Source of the DNA: Microbacterium rhizomatis
GTDB taxonomy: Bacteria; Actinomycetota; Actinomycetes; Actinomycetales; Microbacteriaceae
Direction: 5' to 3'
Assembly (NCBI RefSeq): GCF_008710745.1
Contig: NZ_VYSA01000001.1
Span: 186,001 to 250,000 of the forward strand
DNA length: 64,000 bases
The notes under the pieces were generated by a model that worked only from the letters and a program-made list of their open reading frames with translations, was not told the origin of the DNA and did not search any database. Shown here one piece after another: positions 9,212-16,833 of this stretch; within the stretch, counting starts at the first letter, position 1; every line of letters starts with the position of its first letter. Position numbers and translations under genes: made by a program.

Positions 9212-9458
9212 GCGCCGCAGTAACCCCCGCCGCCGGGCTGTGGATAACTTCCACGGCTCCTCTCGCGTTCTTGCGAGGATGCTGCGATGAGTTCAGTGAC
9301 GGTGTCGCCCAGTGCGCTTTCGGTGGTGACCGAGCGGGTTCGTGAGCGGTTGCGGTCTGAGCAGACCGATCCGGCGCGTCAGCCTGATGTCGCTGCCCAG
9401 GTCGCACGCGCAGAGGTGCGCAGGCACAACGACTTCGCGCTCGCGCGGGGCTTCGCGA
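9212..9458. repeat. 247-bp direct repeat, copy 2
   Basis: Second copy of 7010-7256. Here the homology continues into a long tadA-like frame, so this copy carries the authentic gene start. Upstream of it lies IS481 debris instead of the esterase gene. Confidence 0.95.
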
Positions 9459-9946
9459 CGGTCGACGACGAAGCGTCGTGCGTGCGCGACGTTCTGGCCG
9501 CGGTGGCAGGCTATGGGCCCCTCCAGTCCTATCTCGACGATCCGGAAGTCGAGGAGCTGTGGATCAACGCGCCCGACCGCATCTTCATCGCGCGGGCGGG
9601 CCGATCCGAGCGCGTGCCGCTCACCCTCACCGACTCCGCCGTGCGAGACCTCGTCGAGCGGATGCTGCATGCCAGCGGTCGCCGGGTCGACCTCAGTCAA
9701 CCCTTCGTCGATGCTTCGCTGCCGGACGGATCGCGTCTGCACGTGGTCATCCCGGATGTCACGAGAAGGCACTGGTCGGTGAACGTCCGCAAGTTCCTGC
9801 CCGCTTTCCGCACCCTCGAGGCCCTCGTCCGGATGGGGTCCGTACAGCCCGCTGCGGCGCGACTCCTCCGAGCGGCGATGATCGACGGCCGCAGCGTGCT
9901 CGTCTCGGGCGCGACGCATACGGGTAATACCACATGGCATCTCTGA
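9287..9946 (+). CDS. TadA/CpaF-type secretion ATPase, truncated at Walker A
   Basis: 219 residues of a type II/IV secretion (Tad pilus) ATPase. Visible are the N-terminal helical region, the GYGPLQSYLDDPEVEELWIN segment typical of CpaF, the LPDGSRLHVVIP strand, and the start of the ATPase core. The reading frame ends a few residues after the P-loop, which reads GATHTGNTT where a functional family member has GxxxxGKTT/S, so the catalytic Lys is Asn. The remaining roughly 180 residues (Walker B, His box) are absent. The break coincides with the 22-bp repeat at 9926, so the gene appears interrupted by an integrated element. Non-functional as read. Confidence 0.8.
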   Translation: MSSVTVSPSALSVVTERVRERLRSEQTDPARQPDVAAQVARAEVRRHNDFALARGFATVDDEASCVRDVLAAVAGYGPLQSYLDDPEVEELWINAPDRIFIARAGRSERVPLTLTDSAVRDLVERMLHASGRRVDLSQPFVDASLPDGSRLHVVIPDVTRRHWSVNVRKFLPAFRTLEALVRMGSVQPAAARLLRAAMIDGRSVLVSGATHTGNTTWHL

Positions 9947-9947
9947 C
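9926..9947. repeat. att-like direct repeat, left
   Basis: A 22-bp sequence starting AATACCACATGG and ending ATCTCTGAC, repeated at 22464-22485 with a single mismatch at position 13 (C here, A there). It starts right at the point where tadA departs from a normal Walker A. It is a candidate attachment site or element end for the serine recombinases inside the block. Confidence 0.6.
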
Positions 9948-10055
9948 TCCACTAGACACCGCGTCGGCGACCCGCGACAGCCCCATTTGAGCGTTTGGCG
10001 TCGAAAACTAAAGCAATGTGGTAGATTTTGGGCATCCGGATGAAGGGAGCCTATT

Positions 10056-10781
10056 GTGACGATCGACGAGGGGCGCGCGTGGGCGCTGCGAACGCTGGGA
10101 GCCGACGGTGTGCTGGTGCGAGAGCAGATCTCGTCCATCATCCGTGACTGCCACGAGAAGATGGCGAATGCGCAGGCGGAAGCCGAGATGAAGCACACCG
10201 GCGTGTACGGGCAGATCTGGCGGAAGTGCCTGGACGAGTTCGTCACTGTGCTCGGCCGCCTGCCCTCGGCCGAGATCGTTCCGCGTCGGGGCTACAAGCT
10301 GGTCTCGTTCAACGGGGTGATCCTGTTCCCGTGGCGGTTCGCACGGGAGCGGTCCACGGACATCGGGTCGCGCCCGTTCGCCGTGTCGGACACGCGGGTC
10401 TCCCTCTTCGGTGAGGAGCGTGAGTCGTCCCAGCAGCTGGACATCGAGTTCGAGCACCCCGAGTTGACCGAGGAAGAACGGGAGCTACTCGACACCGAGA
10501 GCAAGGCGCTAGAGGAGGCGCTGTCGACGCATTCCCGCGTGGTCGTCGTGCCGTACGCGAGCAACCCGTTCGCGCTCTACAGCGTCGACTGGGGCGAGGC
10601 GACCTTGGGTGGGGACGGGTATCTCACCTTTGCATCGATGGAGTCGCTGCTTGAGGTGGGCACGGGCTCGCTGGTGGATGTGGACCTGACGGACGAGTCG
10701 TTCTCCGACGGGCCGATCCCGCGCCCGGATCTGGGGGTGAAGGGCGACGAGGTGGACGGAGAGGCTGATGGACGACCGTGA
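10056..10781 (+). CDS. Unknown 241-aa protein paired with the XRE-ImmA gene
   Basis: Acidic soluble protein with no signal peptide or membrane segment. The N-terminal half is predicted helical (ISSIIRDCHEKMANAQAEAEMK); a middle beta-rich part includes VPRRGYKLVSFNGVILFPWRF. Start GTG 10056 follows AAGGGAG. Its last 14 bp overlap the next gene, so the two are translationally coupled. Such a partner next to an XRE-ImmA protein suggests a toxin-antitoxin-like or regulator/effector pair, but I recognise no toxin motif. A possible extended -10 (TGGTAGATT, about 10017-10025) lies upstream. Confidence 0.6.
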   Translation: MTIDEGRAWALRTLGADGVLVREQISSIIRDCHEKMANAQAEAEMKHTGVYGQIWRKCLDEFVTVLGRLPSAEIVPRRGYKLVSFNGVILFPWRFARERSTDIGSRPFAVSDTRVSLFGEERESSQQLDIEFEHPELTEEERELLDTESKALEEALSTHSRVVVVPYASNPFALYSVDWGEATLGGDGYLTFASMESLLEVGTGSLVDVDLTDESFSDGPIPRPDLGVKGDEVDGEADGRP

Positions 10782-11931
10782 CACCCTGTTCTCGCTCCTC
10801 GGGTCAGCCGACCGTCCCGATCTTGATGCCGTCGCTGATGCGTTCGATCCGGCCCGTCTGACACAGGCACGTTTCGCAGCCGGCCTGTCGAAGGCGAGAC
10901 TGGCCGAGCTTGTCGGGGTCACGCCTGCGGCGATCGGTCAGTACGAGTCGCGGGTGGTTACGCCGCGTCGTGACTTGCTGCCGGTGCTCGCGCGTGAGCT
11001 CGATGTTCCCGTGGACTACTTCGCGACGGGTCGGCCGATCGGCCGTGTCGACGGTTCCGAGGCGCATTTCCGTAGCCTGCGCTCGACCACTGCACGGGAT
11101 CGGTCCAAGGCGATCGCGTTCATTGAGCAGGTCTGGGAGCTGACGTTCGCGCTGGAGAAGAAGGTTCGGTTCCCCGAGGTCGACTTGCCCGCGGTGGATC
11201 GACAGCAAGCAGATCCCGTTTCCGCGGCGCGGGCGCTTCGCCAGCATTGGGGCCTGGGCGTGAAGCCGGTCAAGCATCTGGTGGCTTTGACGGAGTCGCA
11301 TGGGATCGTCGTGAGCCTGCTGACGCTGGCGAATGCCGATGTGGCCCGGGTGGGTGCGTTTTCGACGTCTCGGTTGGCTCGCCCGGTCATCGTGGTGACG
11401 CCCGAGCGTGCGAAGTCGGTGTTCGTCTATCGGTTCACGGTTGCCCACGAGTTGGGGCACCTGCTGTTGCATGGCGAGGCTGTGCCGGGCGATCAGCAAC
11501 AGGAGCGTGAAGCCGATCAGTTCGCTGCTGAGTTTCTGACGCCACGTTCCCAGATCGTGAACTTGCTGCCGCGGACGGTGAATCTTTCCCGGCTCGATGA
11601 GCTCTCGCGACATTGGGGTGTGTCGGTGGATTCGCTGCTGCTGCGGATGAAGGAGACCGGTACGGTCTCCGACGCCTCGATCCGTCGGGGCTATCAGAAG
11701 CTGAACCAGCTGCGCAGCTCCTCACTGGATGCCTCCGAGCCGGTGAACGCGTACCCGGGTGAGATGCCATCGATGTTGGCCGAGGCTGCCCGGCTTGCCG
11801 ATCAAATCGGCTTCGCCCAGATCGACCTCGCCCGCGAGCTGCGCTGGCACCCGGCACGGGTGCGCGAAGTCCTGGGTGTCGACGATCCCCGGCCGACGTT
11901 GAAGCTTGTCACCGATCCTTCACCCGGATAG
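10768..11931 (+). CDS. XRE-family regulator fused to ImmA/IrrE metallopeptidase
   Basis: 387 aa. An N-terminal helix-turn-helix (about residues 30-85, LSKARLAELVGVTPAAIGQYE) is followed by an ImmA/IrrE-like zinc peptidase domain with HELGH at about 228-232 and a downstream acidic ligand region (EREADQFAAEFLTP). ImmA-type enzymes cut or otherwise inactivate element repressors on DNA damage, and fused XRE-ImmA proteins are frequent in integrative elements. Here it could control the recombinases or act with the coupled 241-aa protein. Its 3' end overlaps the convergent second recombinase by 12 bp. Confidence 0.85.
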   Translation: MDDRDTLFSLLGSADRPDLDAVADAFDPARLTQARFAAGLSKARLAELVGVTPAAIGQYESRVVTPRRDLLPVLARELDVPVDYFATGRPIGRVDGSEAHFRSLRSTTARDRSKAIAFIEQVWELTFALEKKVRFPEVDLPAVDRQQADPVSAARALRQHWGLGVKPVKHLVALTESHGIVVSLLTLANADVARVGAFSTSRLARPVIVVTPERAKSVFVYRFTVAHELGHLLLHGEAVPGDQQQEREADQFAAEFLTPRSQIVNLLPRTVNLSRLDELSRHWGVSVDSLLLRMKETGTVSDASIRRGYQKLNQLRSSSLDASEPVNAYPGEMPSMLAEAARLADQIGFAQIDLARELRWHPARVREVLGVDDPRPTLKLVTDPSPG

Positions 11932-13221
11932 ATCAGCGCGCGGCTCGAGCGGACTAGTGCCGTCGAGGTCGGGGAGTAGGGCGCAAATGACCGCTCTCCG
12001 GAAGGGCAGCGACGTCGCCCAACGGTGGTGAAACTCGGCGGTCGCGAGACGGAGAACCCGGGCTTGGCGGTGCGCGGCGAAGCCGATCCCGCCGACGGTC
12101 AACACCCGGTCGAGCGGATCACGCATGGTCAGGTAGCCGTTGTGGTCGAGGCGACCGGCGCCGAAGCTGATGGCGAACGAAGCGAGGTCCTCGCGGGCAG
12201 TTCGTATAGTCTGCAGCAGCTCTTCCGGGGGTGGCACATGAGGGCGCCACGCGTGGCTGAACTGCTCCACGGCCGCGATGGTGATCTGCTCATCCATCTG
12301 GCAGGCATCAAGAGTTGGGCCGGGACATCGGGCGAGCGCAGTGCGGCAGCTGTAGATCCGTCGCCCGAATCGGGTCACCCCAGCAACCAGCCGCCGACCG
12401 CACCCTCGGCAGCGCAGGATGCCGCCCAGGAGGGTGGTTGAGGAGCGGCTTGCATCGCGCGGCGGGAGGAGTAGTCCTAGCTGGACGAGCGTCGATTCAT
12501 CGTCGGAGATGAGCTGGTCCCAGATGGCAACGATGAGGTTCGCGGTCGGGCGATGAAAGCGCCGGTGGTGGAGTCGGTCGCTGGTGAGGATCTCGCTGAC
12601 GGTTGTCCCATTCCACTTTCCGCCTCGTGGGGCGGGCACACCGTCTCGGGTCAGTTCGTGGGCGATCGCGGTGGGGGAGAGCCCGATGAGGTAGTCGTCG
12701 ACGATTTGCCGCACGATCCCGGCCTGGAACGGCTCGAGCGCGCCGTTGTGCTGGTAACCGTAGTGGCTTCCGCCGTGTAGCAGCCCGCGTCCGGCACGTT
12801 GCTGCTGGGCTCGGGCGACGCGAGCTCCCCGGTGGGCGGACTCGTAGTTCGCGAACGCGACGAGCTGCCGCGCGAACAGTCGCCCTTCGTGTCGGTTCAG
12901 GTCGAACGAGCCGCCCTGGACCGCCTCGATCCGCACTTGGCTGGTGTCGAGCAGATCGAGGAGCTGCTCGAGCTCGTTCGGGCGTCGGTAGAGCCGATCC
13001 AGATGCCACACGACCACCGTCGCCGGCGCAACCGCGATCCGCTGCAGCAGTTGCTGGTAGCCGGGGCGGGTTCGTTCTCCGTAGGCGGAGACCGCTTCGT
13101 CGACGAACTCGACGGTGCGGATGTAGCCGAGGCGGGCGGCGAGGGCGGTGCAATCGTCGCGCTGTTGCTGTATGGACGCGTGCTCGCTGGTGCGGTTGGC
13201 GGAGATTCGTAGGTAGATCAG
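11920..13221 (-). CDS. Large serine recombinase, second of a tandem pair, with no canonical start codon
   Basis: Resolvase/invertase-type catalytic domain (catalytic Ser in ALIYLRIS, later VVVWHLDRLYRRPNELE and the conserved GRLFARQLVAFANYESAHR), a recombinase domain (YGY, GVPAPRGGKWNGTTVSEIL) and a zinc-ribbon domain (GGILRCRGCGRRL). The frame is open from just after the TGA of the upstream recombinase (13315-13317) and in the same frame with it. Between that stop and the catalytic core there is no ATG, GTG or TTG: the first is the GTG at 13017, which would delete the catalytic Ser. I place the start at CTG 13221 only as the nearest near-cognate codon. It may be read by stop readthrough or re-initiation, or it may be dead. 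Confidence 0.6.
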   Translation of the reverse strand: MIYLRISANRTSEHASIQQQRDDCTALAARLGYIRTVEFVDEAVSAYGERTRPGYQQLLQRIAVAPATVVVWHLDRLYRRPNELEQLLDLLDTSQVRIEAVQGGSFDLNRHEGRLFARQLVAFANYESAHRGARVARAQQQRAGRGLLHGGSHYGYQHNGALEPFQAGIVRQIVDDYLIGLSPTAIAHELTRDGVPAPRGGKWNGTTVSEILTSDRLHHRRFHRPTANLIVAIWDQLISDDESTLVQLGLLLPPRDASRSSTTLLGGILRCRGCGRRLVAGVTRFGRRIYSCRTALARCPGPTLDACQMDEQITIAAVEQFSHAWRPHVPPPEELLQTIRTAREDLASFAISFGAGRLDHNGYLTMRDPLDRVLTVGGIGFAAHRQARVLRLATAEFHHRWATSLPFRRAVICALLPDLDGTSPLEPRADLSG

Positions 13222-13314
13222 GGCGGTGTCGGGCTGGATGGCAGGCTCCGGCGCCGCCGCGCACTCCTGGTCGCCACTCCGCTGTGGGGCATGAGGGTGC
13301 GCAGCGGCGCGAGG

Positions 13315-14763
13315 TCAGGACGCGTAGGTGATGCGGATTCGGGCAGGGTCGAAGCCGCGACCCGGGCGGCCGGGGGCGATGGTGAGCTTGCGGATCAGCG
13401 TCGTGATCACCGCGCGTCGATCGGCCACGTTCAGGCGCCGCCACCAGGATTCCAGCCCGGCAGGATCGCCGATCGGCACCGTTAGCAGCCCGACGGCGCC
13501 GGCCGCGGCGAGCTGCCGGTGCGCCGCCTGCAGCGCCTCCTCGGCTGCCCGTTGCCCGGACATACGTTCCCTTGGGGTGATGAGCCCCGCGGCGCTGTCC
13601 TGCTCAAGCAGTGCGATCCGCTGGTTGGTCTCCACGATCTGTTCCACCAGGGCACTGATCGGCGAGGTGTCGGAGGCAGGCCGGGGCCGCCCGAGCCGGT
13701 GGAGGATGCCCCTGGTGACCTCGTCGTCAAGCAATGGGGCGCTGATGCTCAGACCGCCCCGTTCCGGATGGGAAGGGTCCTTCTGGCAGACGTATCGGAG
13801 GGTTGGGTTCGCGCCGGGGGCGGATGTGTGGCCGGCGATTGTCAGGCCTGCACCGCACTTACCGCACCGTGCGATCCCGCCCAACAGGCTCGGCCGCGCC
13901 GTCGTGGTGCGCCGCCGGGCCGGGTCGGCGAGGATCGCACGAATCCGCGCCGTCTCTTCCGGGGTGATGATCCGCTCCCAATCACCAGGACCGAGGATTT
14001 CCCGCCCGCCGGCGGGATCCGCGCGGGTGCCGGGGGAGTACGCGCGCTGCCCGGAGATGCGCGCAGAGGCCAGCACGCTGCGCACCGTGTACGGGTGCCA
14101 CAGCCCCGACGTGTCGCTCCCGGCGCGCAGCGGAGGGATCTGTGAGCGGTTCAGCCAGGCGGTGATCGATCGGATCGACTCGCCGGCGAGGAAGCGGTCG
14201 GCCATCTGCCGGATCACCGCGGCCTGCTCCGCGATGAGCACCCCGCCCGGCCCGTAGCCGTAGCGGGCCGGCCCGTGCCAGCGGCCCTGCTCCGCCAGTC
14301 GCTGGTTCGCGCGCTTGACCCGGTCGGACTTGTGCCCGGACTCGTAGGCGGCGATCGCGACGAGCTGCCTGGCCATCAGCCGGCCCTCGCTCGTGTTCAG
14401 ATCGAACCCGCCGCCCTGCACCGACTCGATCCGCACCGGATGGTGCTCGACCAGGTCGATGAGGCCCTCCAGCTCGCGCGGCTGCCGGTAGAGGCGATCG
14501 ACATGCCACACCACGATGTGGGTGACACCGCCCTCCACCTGCGCGATGAGGGCGTCATAGCCGGGGCGCCGGCCCCCGTCGAACGCCGAGACGTCGTTGT
14601 CGATGAATACCGGCGGATCATCGAAACCTAACCGCGCCGCCAAGGCCAGGCAGTCCTCCTGCTGGCGCAGCACCCCGGCACGCACCCCGGCGCGATCCTG
14701 CGAGATCCGTAGATACACCGCCGCAGCGGCCCGTTCGGCCCTGTCCAGGTTCAAGTCGTTCAC
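13315..14763 (-). CDS. Large serine recombinase, first of a tandem pair
   Basis: About 482 aa. N-terminal catalytic domain with YLRIS (nucleophile Ser) and the conserved block VVWHVDRLYRQPRELEGLID; recombinase domain with IPPLRAGSDTSGLWHPYTV; zinc ribbon GGIARCGKCGAGL with a second Cys pair farther on; C-terminal coiled-coil region. Start GTG 14763 lies 4 bp after the nuclease-like gene's stop, so it is the last part of the same operon. Proteins of this class excise and integrate elements with short att sites. Its stop is followed in frame by the second recombinase. Confidence 0.88.
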   Translation of the reverse strand: MNDLNLDRAERAAAAVYLRISQDRAGVRAGVLRQQEDCLALAARLGFDDPPVFIDNDVSAFDGGRRPGYDALIAQVEGGVTHIVVWHVDRLYRQPRELEGLIDLVEHHPVRIESVQGGGFDLNTSEGRLMARQLVAIAAYESGHKSDRVKRANQRLAEQGRWHGPARYGYGPGGVLIAEQAAVIRQMADRFLAGESIRSITAWLNRSQIPPLRAGSDTSGLWHPYTVRSVLASARISGQRAYSPGTRADPAGGREILGPGDWERIITPEETARIRAILADPARRRTTTARPSLLGGIARCGKCGAGLTIAGHTSAPGANPTLRYVCQKDPSHPERGGLSISAPLLDDEVTRGILHRLGRPRPASDTSPISALVEQIVETNQRIALLEQDSAAGLITPRERMSGQRAAEEALQAAHRQLAAAGAVGLLTVPIGDPAGLESWWRRLNVADRRAVITTLIRKLTIAPGRPGRGFDPARIRITYAS

Positions 14764-14767
14764 GTGA

Positions 14768-16096
14768 TCATGAGTCCGGTGCCCCGGTCTCCACCCCGAT
14801 GACGATACTGCGGCCAGCGTCGAGAGCGTTTTGGACGACGGATACAAGGTCCTCGGTTGCCGTTCCGCGTGTCCCGATAAGTCCCGTGCTGACCAGCGCA
14901 GCGAAGGATGTGTTGCCCAGAGATCTCGCCTTGAGTGGTCCTTCTACGATGCGGGCGGCGCCTCTTTCGCCGTGCATGGACGCCATGAGCGATTGGACAT
15001 AGTCGGTGGGCACGTAGCTGCCTGGCATCAGCTTGAGATCGTTTACGTCGAATGCCGCATTTCGGCGGCAGAACTTGAAGTAGGTGACGGGTGCGCCCAG
15101 CCGGTAGTTCAAGTGGTTCGACGAGTCGAATGCGGCCTGCTGATGGATCGACTCCACTGCAACGAGCCGCTGGCGCTCGAGTTCGAATTGTTGGTCGGGG
15201 TAGTAGACCCACTCGGCGGTGCGGTGCTCCATCATCTTGTACTGGACGAGCACGAACGATTCGTTCGAGTGGTTGTAGTAGATGAGATCGGCGCCGGTTG
15301 CCTTTTCGATCGGACCTTTGTTTGCGTTCACTACAGTCAGCGTCCGCTGCCCGCTATGAAAGGTCATCGCCGCTGCGTGCTCTGTCTCGAGGCCAACCCA
15401 GTCCAGGAAGTTCCGGGCGTCCTTATCGATCACTTGGTCTTCAAGCTGATGAGCATCCGCAAGCCGGGCGAGAAAGGGGGCCGAGGAGGTCTCCCGCGAC
15501 ATGTATCGCAGGCCCCCTCGAAGATTGGTGCTGCCTCCGAAAATCTCCGTGGCGACCATCACAGCGTCGCGTTCCTGGAGAAGTATGCGCCCTTCTGCAG
15601 CGCTTGGGGGCGTGAAGGGACGAACGGAATCAGACAAGAACCTCAGCCTCGCGCGGGTGGGCTCCGCGATTCGAAGAAGTCCGTCCCAAACCAGCTGCGA
15701 GGTTTTCGGCGACAGGAGTCGACCGTCGAGCCCCTCCTCGAAGACGCGCTTCTGGTCTGTCGTGAGATCGATCTCTGCGCGCAATTCCTCGACATCGAGC
15801 AAGAAGTCGAACATGATCAGCGGATCGAATGCATACCGTGTCTGCACGGTAGTGGCGCGACCCGCGGGTCGCATAACGCCGGCACCGACGATGTACACCC
15901 CAGGGGACGGGGCGGCGCCCCCGTCGGAGTACTCCATCGCATCGGAGTCAGCGAGCACGATGCATAGCCGCACGCTGCCGGCACCAGGAACTTCATCCCG
16001 ACGCAGGGCGACGGTCATGCGTTCCGATAACTGAGCCCGTCGGTGGAACGCATCCAGCTCGGCGCCGTCCGCGACGCGATAAAGGACGACGTTCAT
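14768..16096 (-). CDS. Putative PD-(D/E)xK-like nuclease (QxK variant), unknown family
   Basis: 442 aa, soluble. A nuclease-like core is suggested by GAD (Asp270), then the hydrophobic strand FVLVQYKMM with Gln285 and Lys287, that is D-x14-QxK, preceded by Glu264. QxK replaces ExK in several restriction-type nucleases. The region before it contains a helical stretch (residues 95-240). Its C-terminus carries SIVIGVETG. The gene lies 6 bp downstream of the HEPN-like gene and 4 bp upstream of the recombinase. I do not recognise the full-length family; the nuclease call is motif-based inference. Confidence 0.5.
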   Translation of the reverse strand: MNVVLYRVADGAELDAFHRRAQLSERMTVALRRDEVPGAGSVRLCIVLADSDAMEYSDGGAAPSPGVYIVGAGVMRPAGRATTVQTRYAFDPLIMFDFLLDVEELRAEIDLTTDQKRVFEEGLDGRLLSPKTSQLVWDGLLRIAEPTRARLRFLSDSVRPFTPPSAAEGRILLQERDAVMVATEIFGGSTNLRGGLRYMSRETSSAPFLARLADAHQLEDQVIDKDARNFLDWVGLETEHAAAMTFHSGQRTLTVVNANKGPIEKATGADLIYYNHSNESFVLVQYKMMEHRTAEWVYYPDQQFELERQRLVAVESIHQQAAFDSSNHLNYRLGAPVTYFKFCRRNAAFDVNDLKLMPGSYVPTDYVQSLMASMHGERGAARIVEGPLKARSLGNTSFAALVSTGLIGTRGTATEDLVSVVQNALDAGRSIVIGVETGAPDS

Positions 16097-16102
16097 GGCA
16101 CC

Positions 16103-16609
16103 TCAGAGCTCAGGAAAGATCTCAGCCACGAGGTCGTGGGAGCGGCGAACGGAGGAAACGGTGACGACGATCGGAAAGGCCGGGGCAGTCATCGGGTGCG
16201 CAGCCATGTTCCTCAACTCTCGGGCAAACGTCAGCGTCTCAACCACATCGGACTCAGGGTCAGTCTCTCGTTGGAAACGTGCAATCAGTTGGCTATATGT
16301 GGTGTTCTTGCCCGCGGTGAAACGGTGACGAAGAGCGGCCTCGACAGCCTGCAAACTCTTCTCCATCGCGAGGGCCGCGAACTCGTAGTGGATAACACTC
16401 GTTTCGAGCAGGTCGACGGACAGTTGAAGGAGCGCGGCTACATTCGCGGGGGTACTCGTCGTGCGAGGGAAGGTCTGGGCGTGTACTGACACCGTCTCAG
16501 GGGTCATGAAGATCGGGCCAGACTCATTGCCGGTCACAACGATCGACGAGTGCGTGGATCGTTTGTCGAGAGCAAAGGTCCAGGCTGTCGGGTGCGGGCC
16601 GAATGTCAT
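16103..16609 (-). CDS. HEPN-like small protein
   Basis: 168 aa. After an N-terminal beta-rich part (residues 1-50), the rest is helical and includes SLQAVEAALRHRF and ELRNMAAHP, where Arg133 and His138 form the Rx4H signature of HEPN domains, many of which are RNases in toxin-antitoxin and anti-phage systems. Start ATG 16609 overlaps the zinc-ribbon gene's stop by 4 bp. The location between a helicase-linked zinc-ribbon protein and a nuclease-like protein supports a defence role. The domain call rests on the motif and helical pattern only. Confidence 0.55.
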   Translation of the reverse strand: MTFGPHPTAWTFALDKRSTHSSIVVTGNESGPIFMTPETVSVHAQTFPRTTSTPANVAALLQLSVDLLETSVIHYEFAALAMEKSLQAVEAALRHRFTAGKNTTYSQLIARFQRETDPESDVVETLTFARELRNMAAHPMTAPAFPIVVTVSSVRRSHDLVAEIFPEL

Positions 16610-16833
16610 GGTGTCGCCAGCAGGTCGGTCTCAAGCGCGGCAAGGTCTTTCCGGGCCGTGGCGATGAACTTGAGCCCGCAGTCGAGGCAATAGTGAAAGC
16701 TATCGCGCTCGATCTTGATCACCAAGATGCGGTCGCCCTTGAGGAGGACGTGGCGCTTGTTCCCTTTGCAGTAGTGCTTTTTGCCCGCGACACCCGCAGT
16801 GAGCGATTTGAGCAGGGATCGTTGGCTACCCAT
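16606..16833 (-). CDS. Small zinc-ribbon-like protein
   Basis: 75 aa, basic. HYC near residue 21 and CLDCG near residue 49 provide a His/Cys plus CxxC set suitable for one zinc ion. The intervening strand-rich segment is LKGDRILVIKIERDSFHY. It overlaps the helicase gene upstream by 8 bp and the HEPN-like gene downstream by 4 bp, so all three are translationally coupled. Unknown family; a nucleic-acid-binding accessory subunit is the natural guess. Confidence 0.6.
   Translation of the reverse strand: MGSQRSLLKSLTAGVAGKKHYCKGNKRHVLLKGDRILVIKIERDSFHYCLDCGLKFIATARKDLAALETDLLATP

Noticed and set aside
11920..13017. Second recombinase starting at GTG 13017
   Set aside because: This start deletes the catalytic Ser region, which is intact upstream in the same frame; reported instead with an unresolved start.
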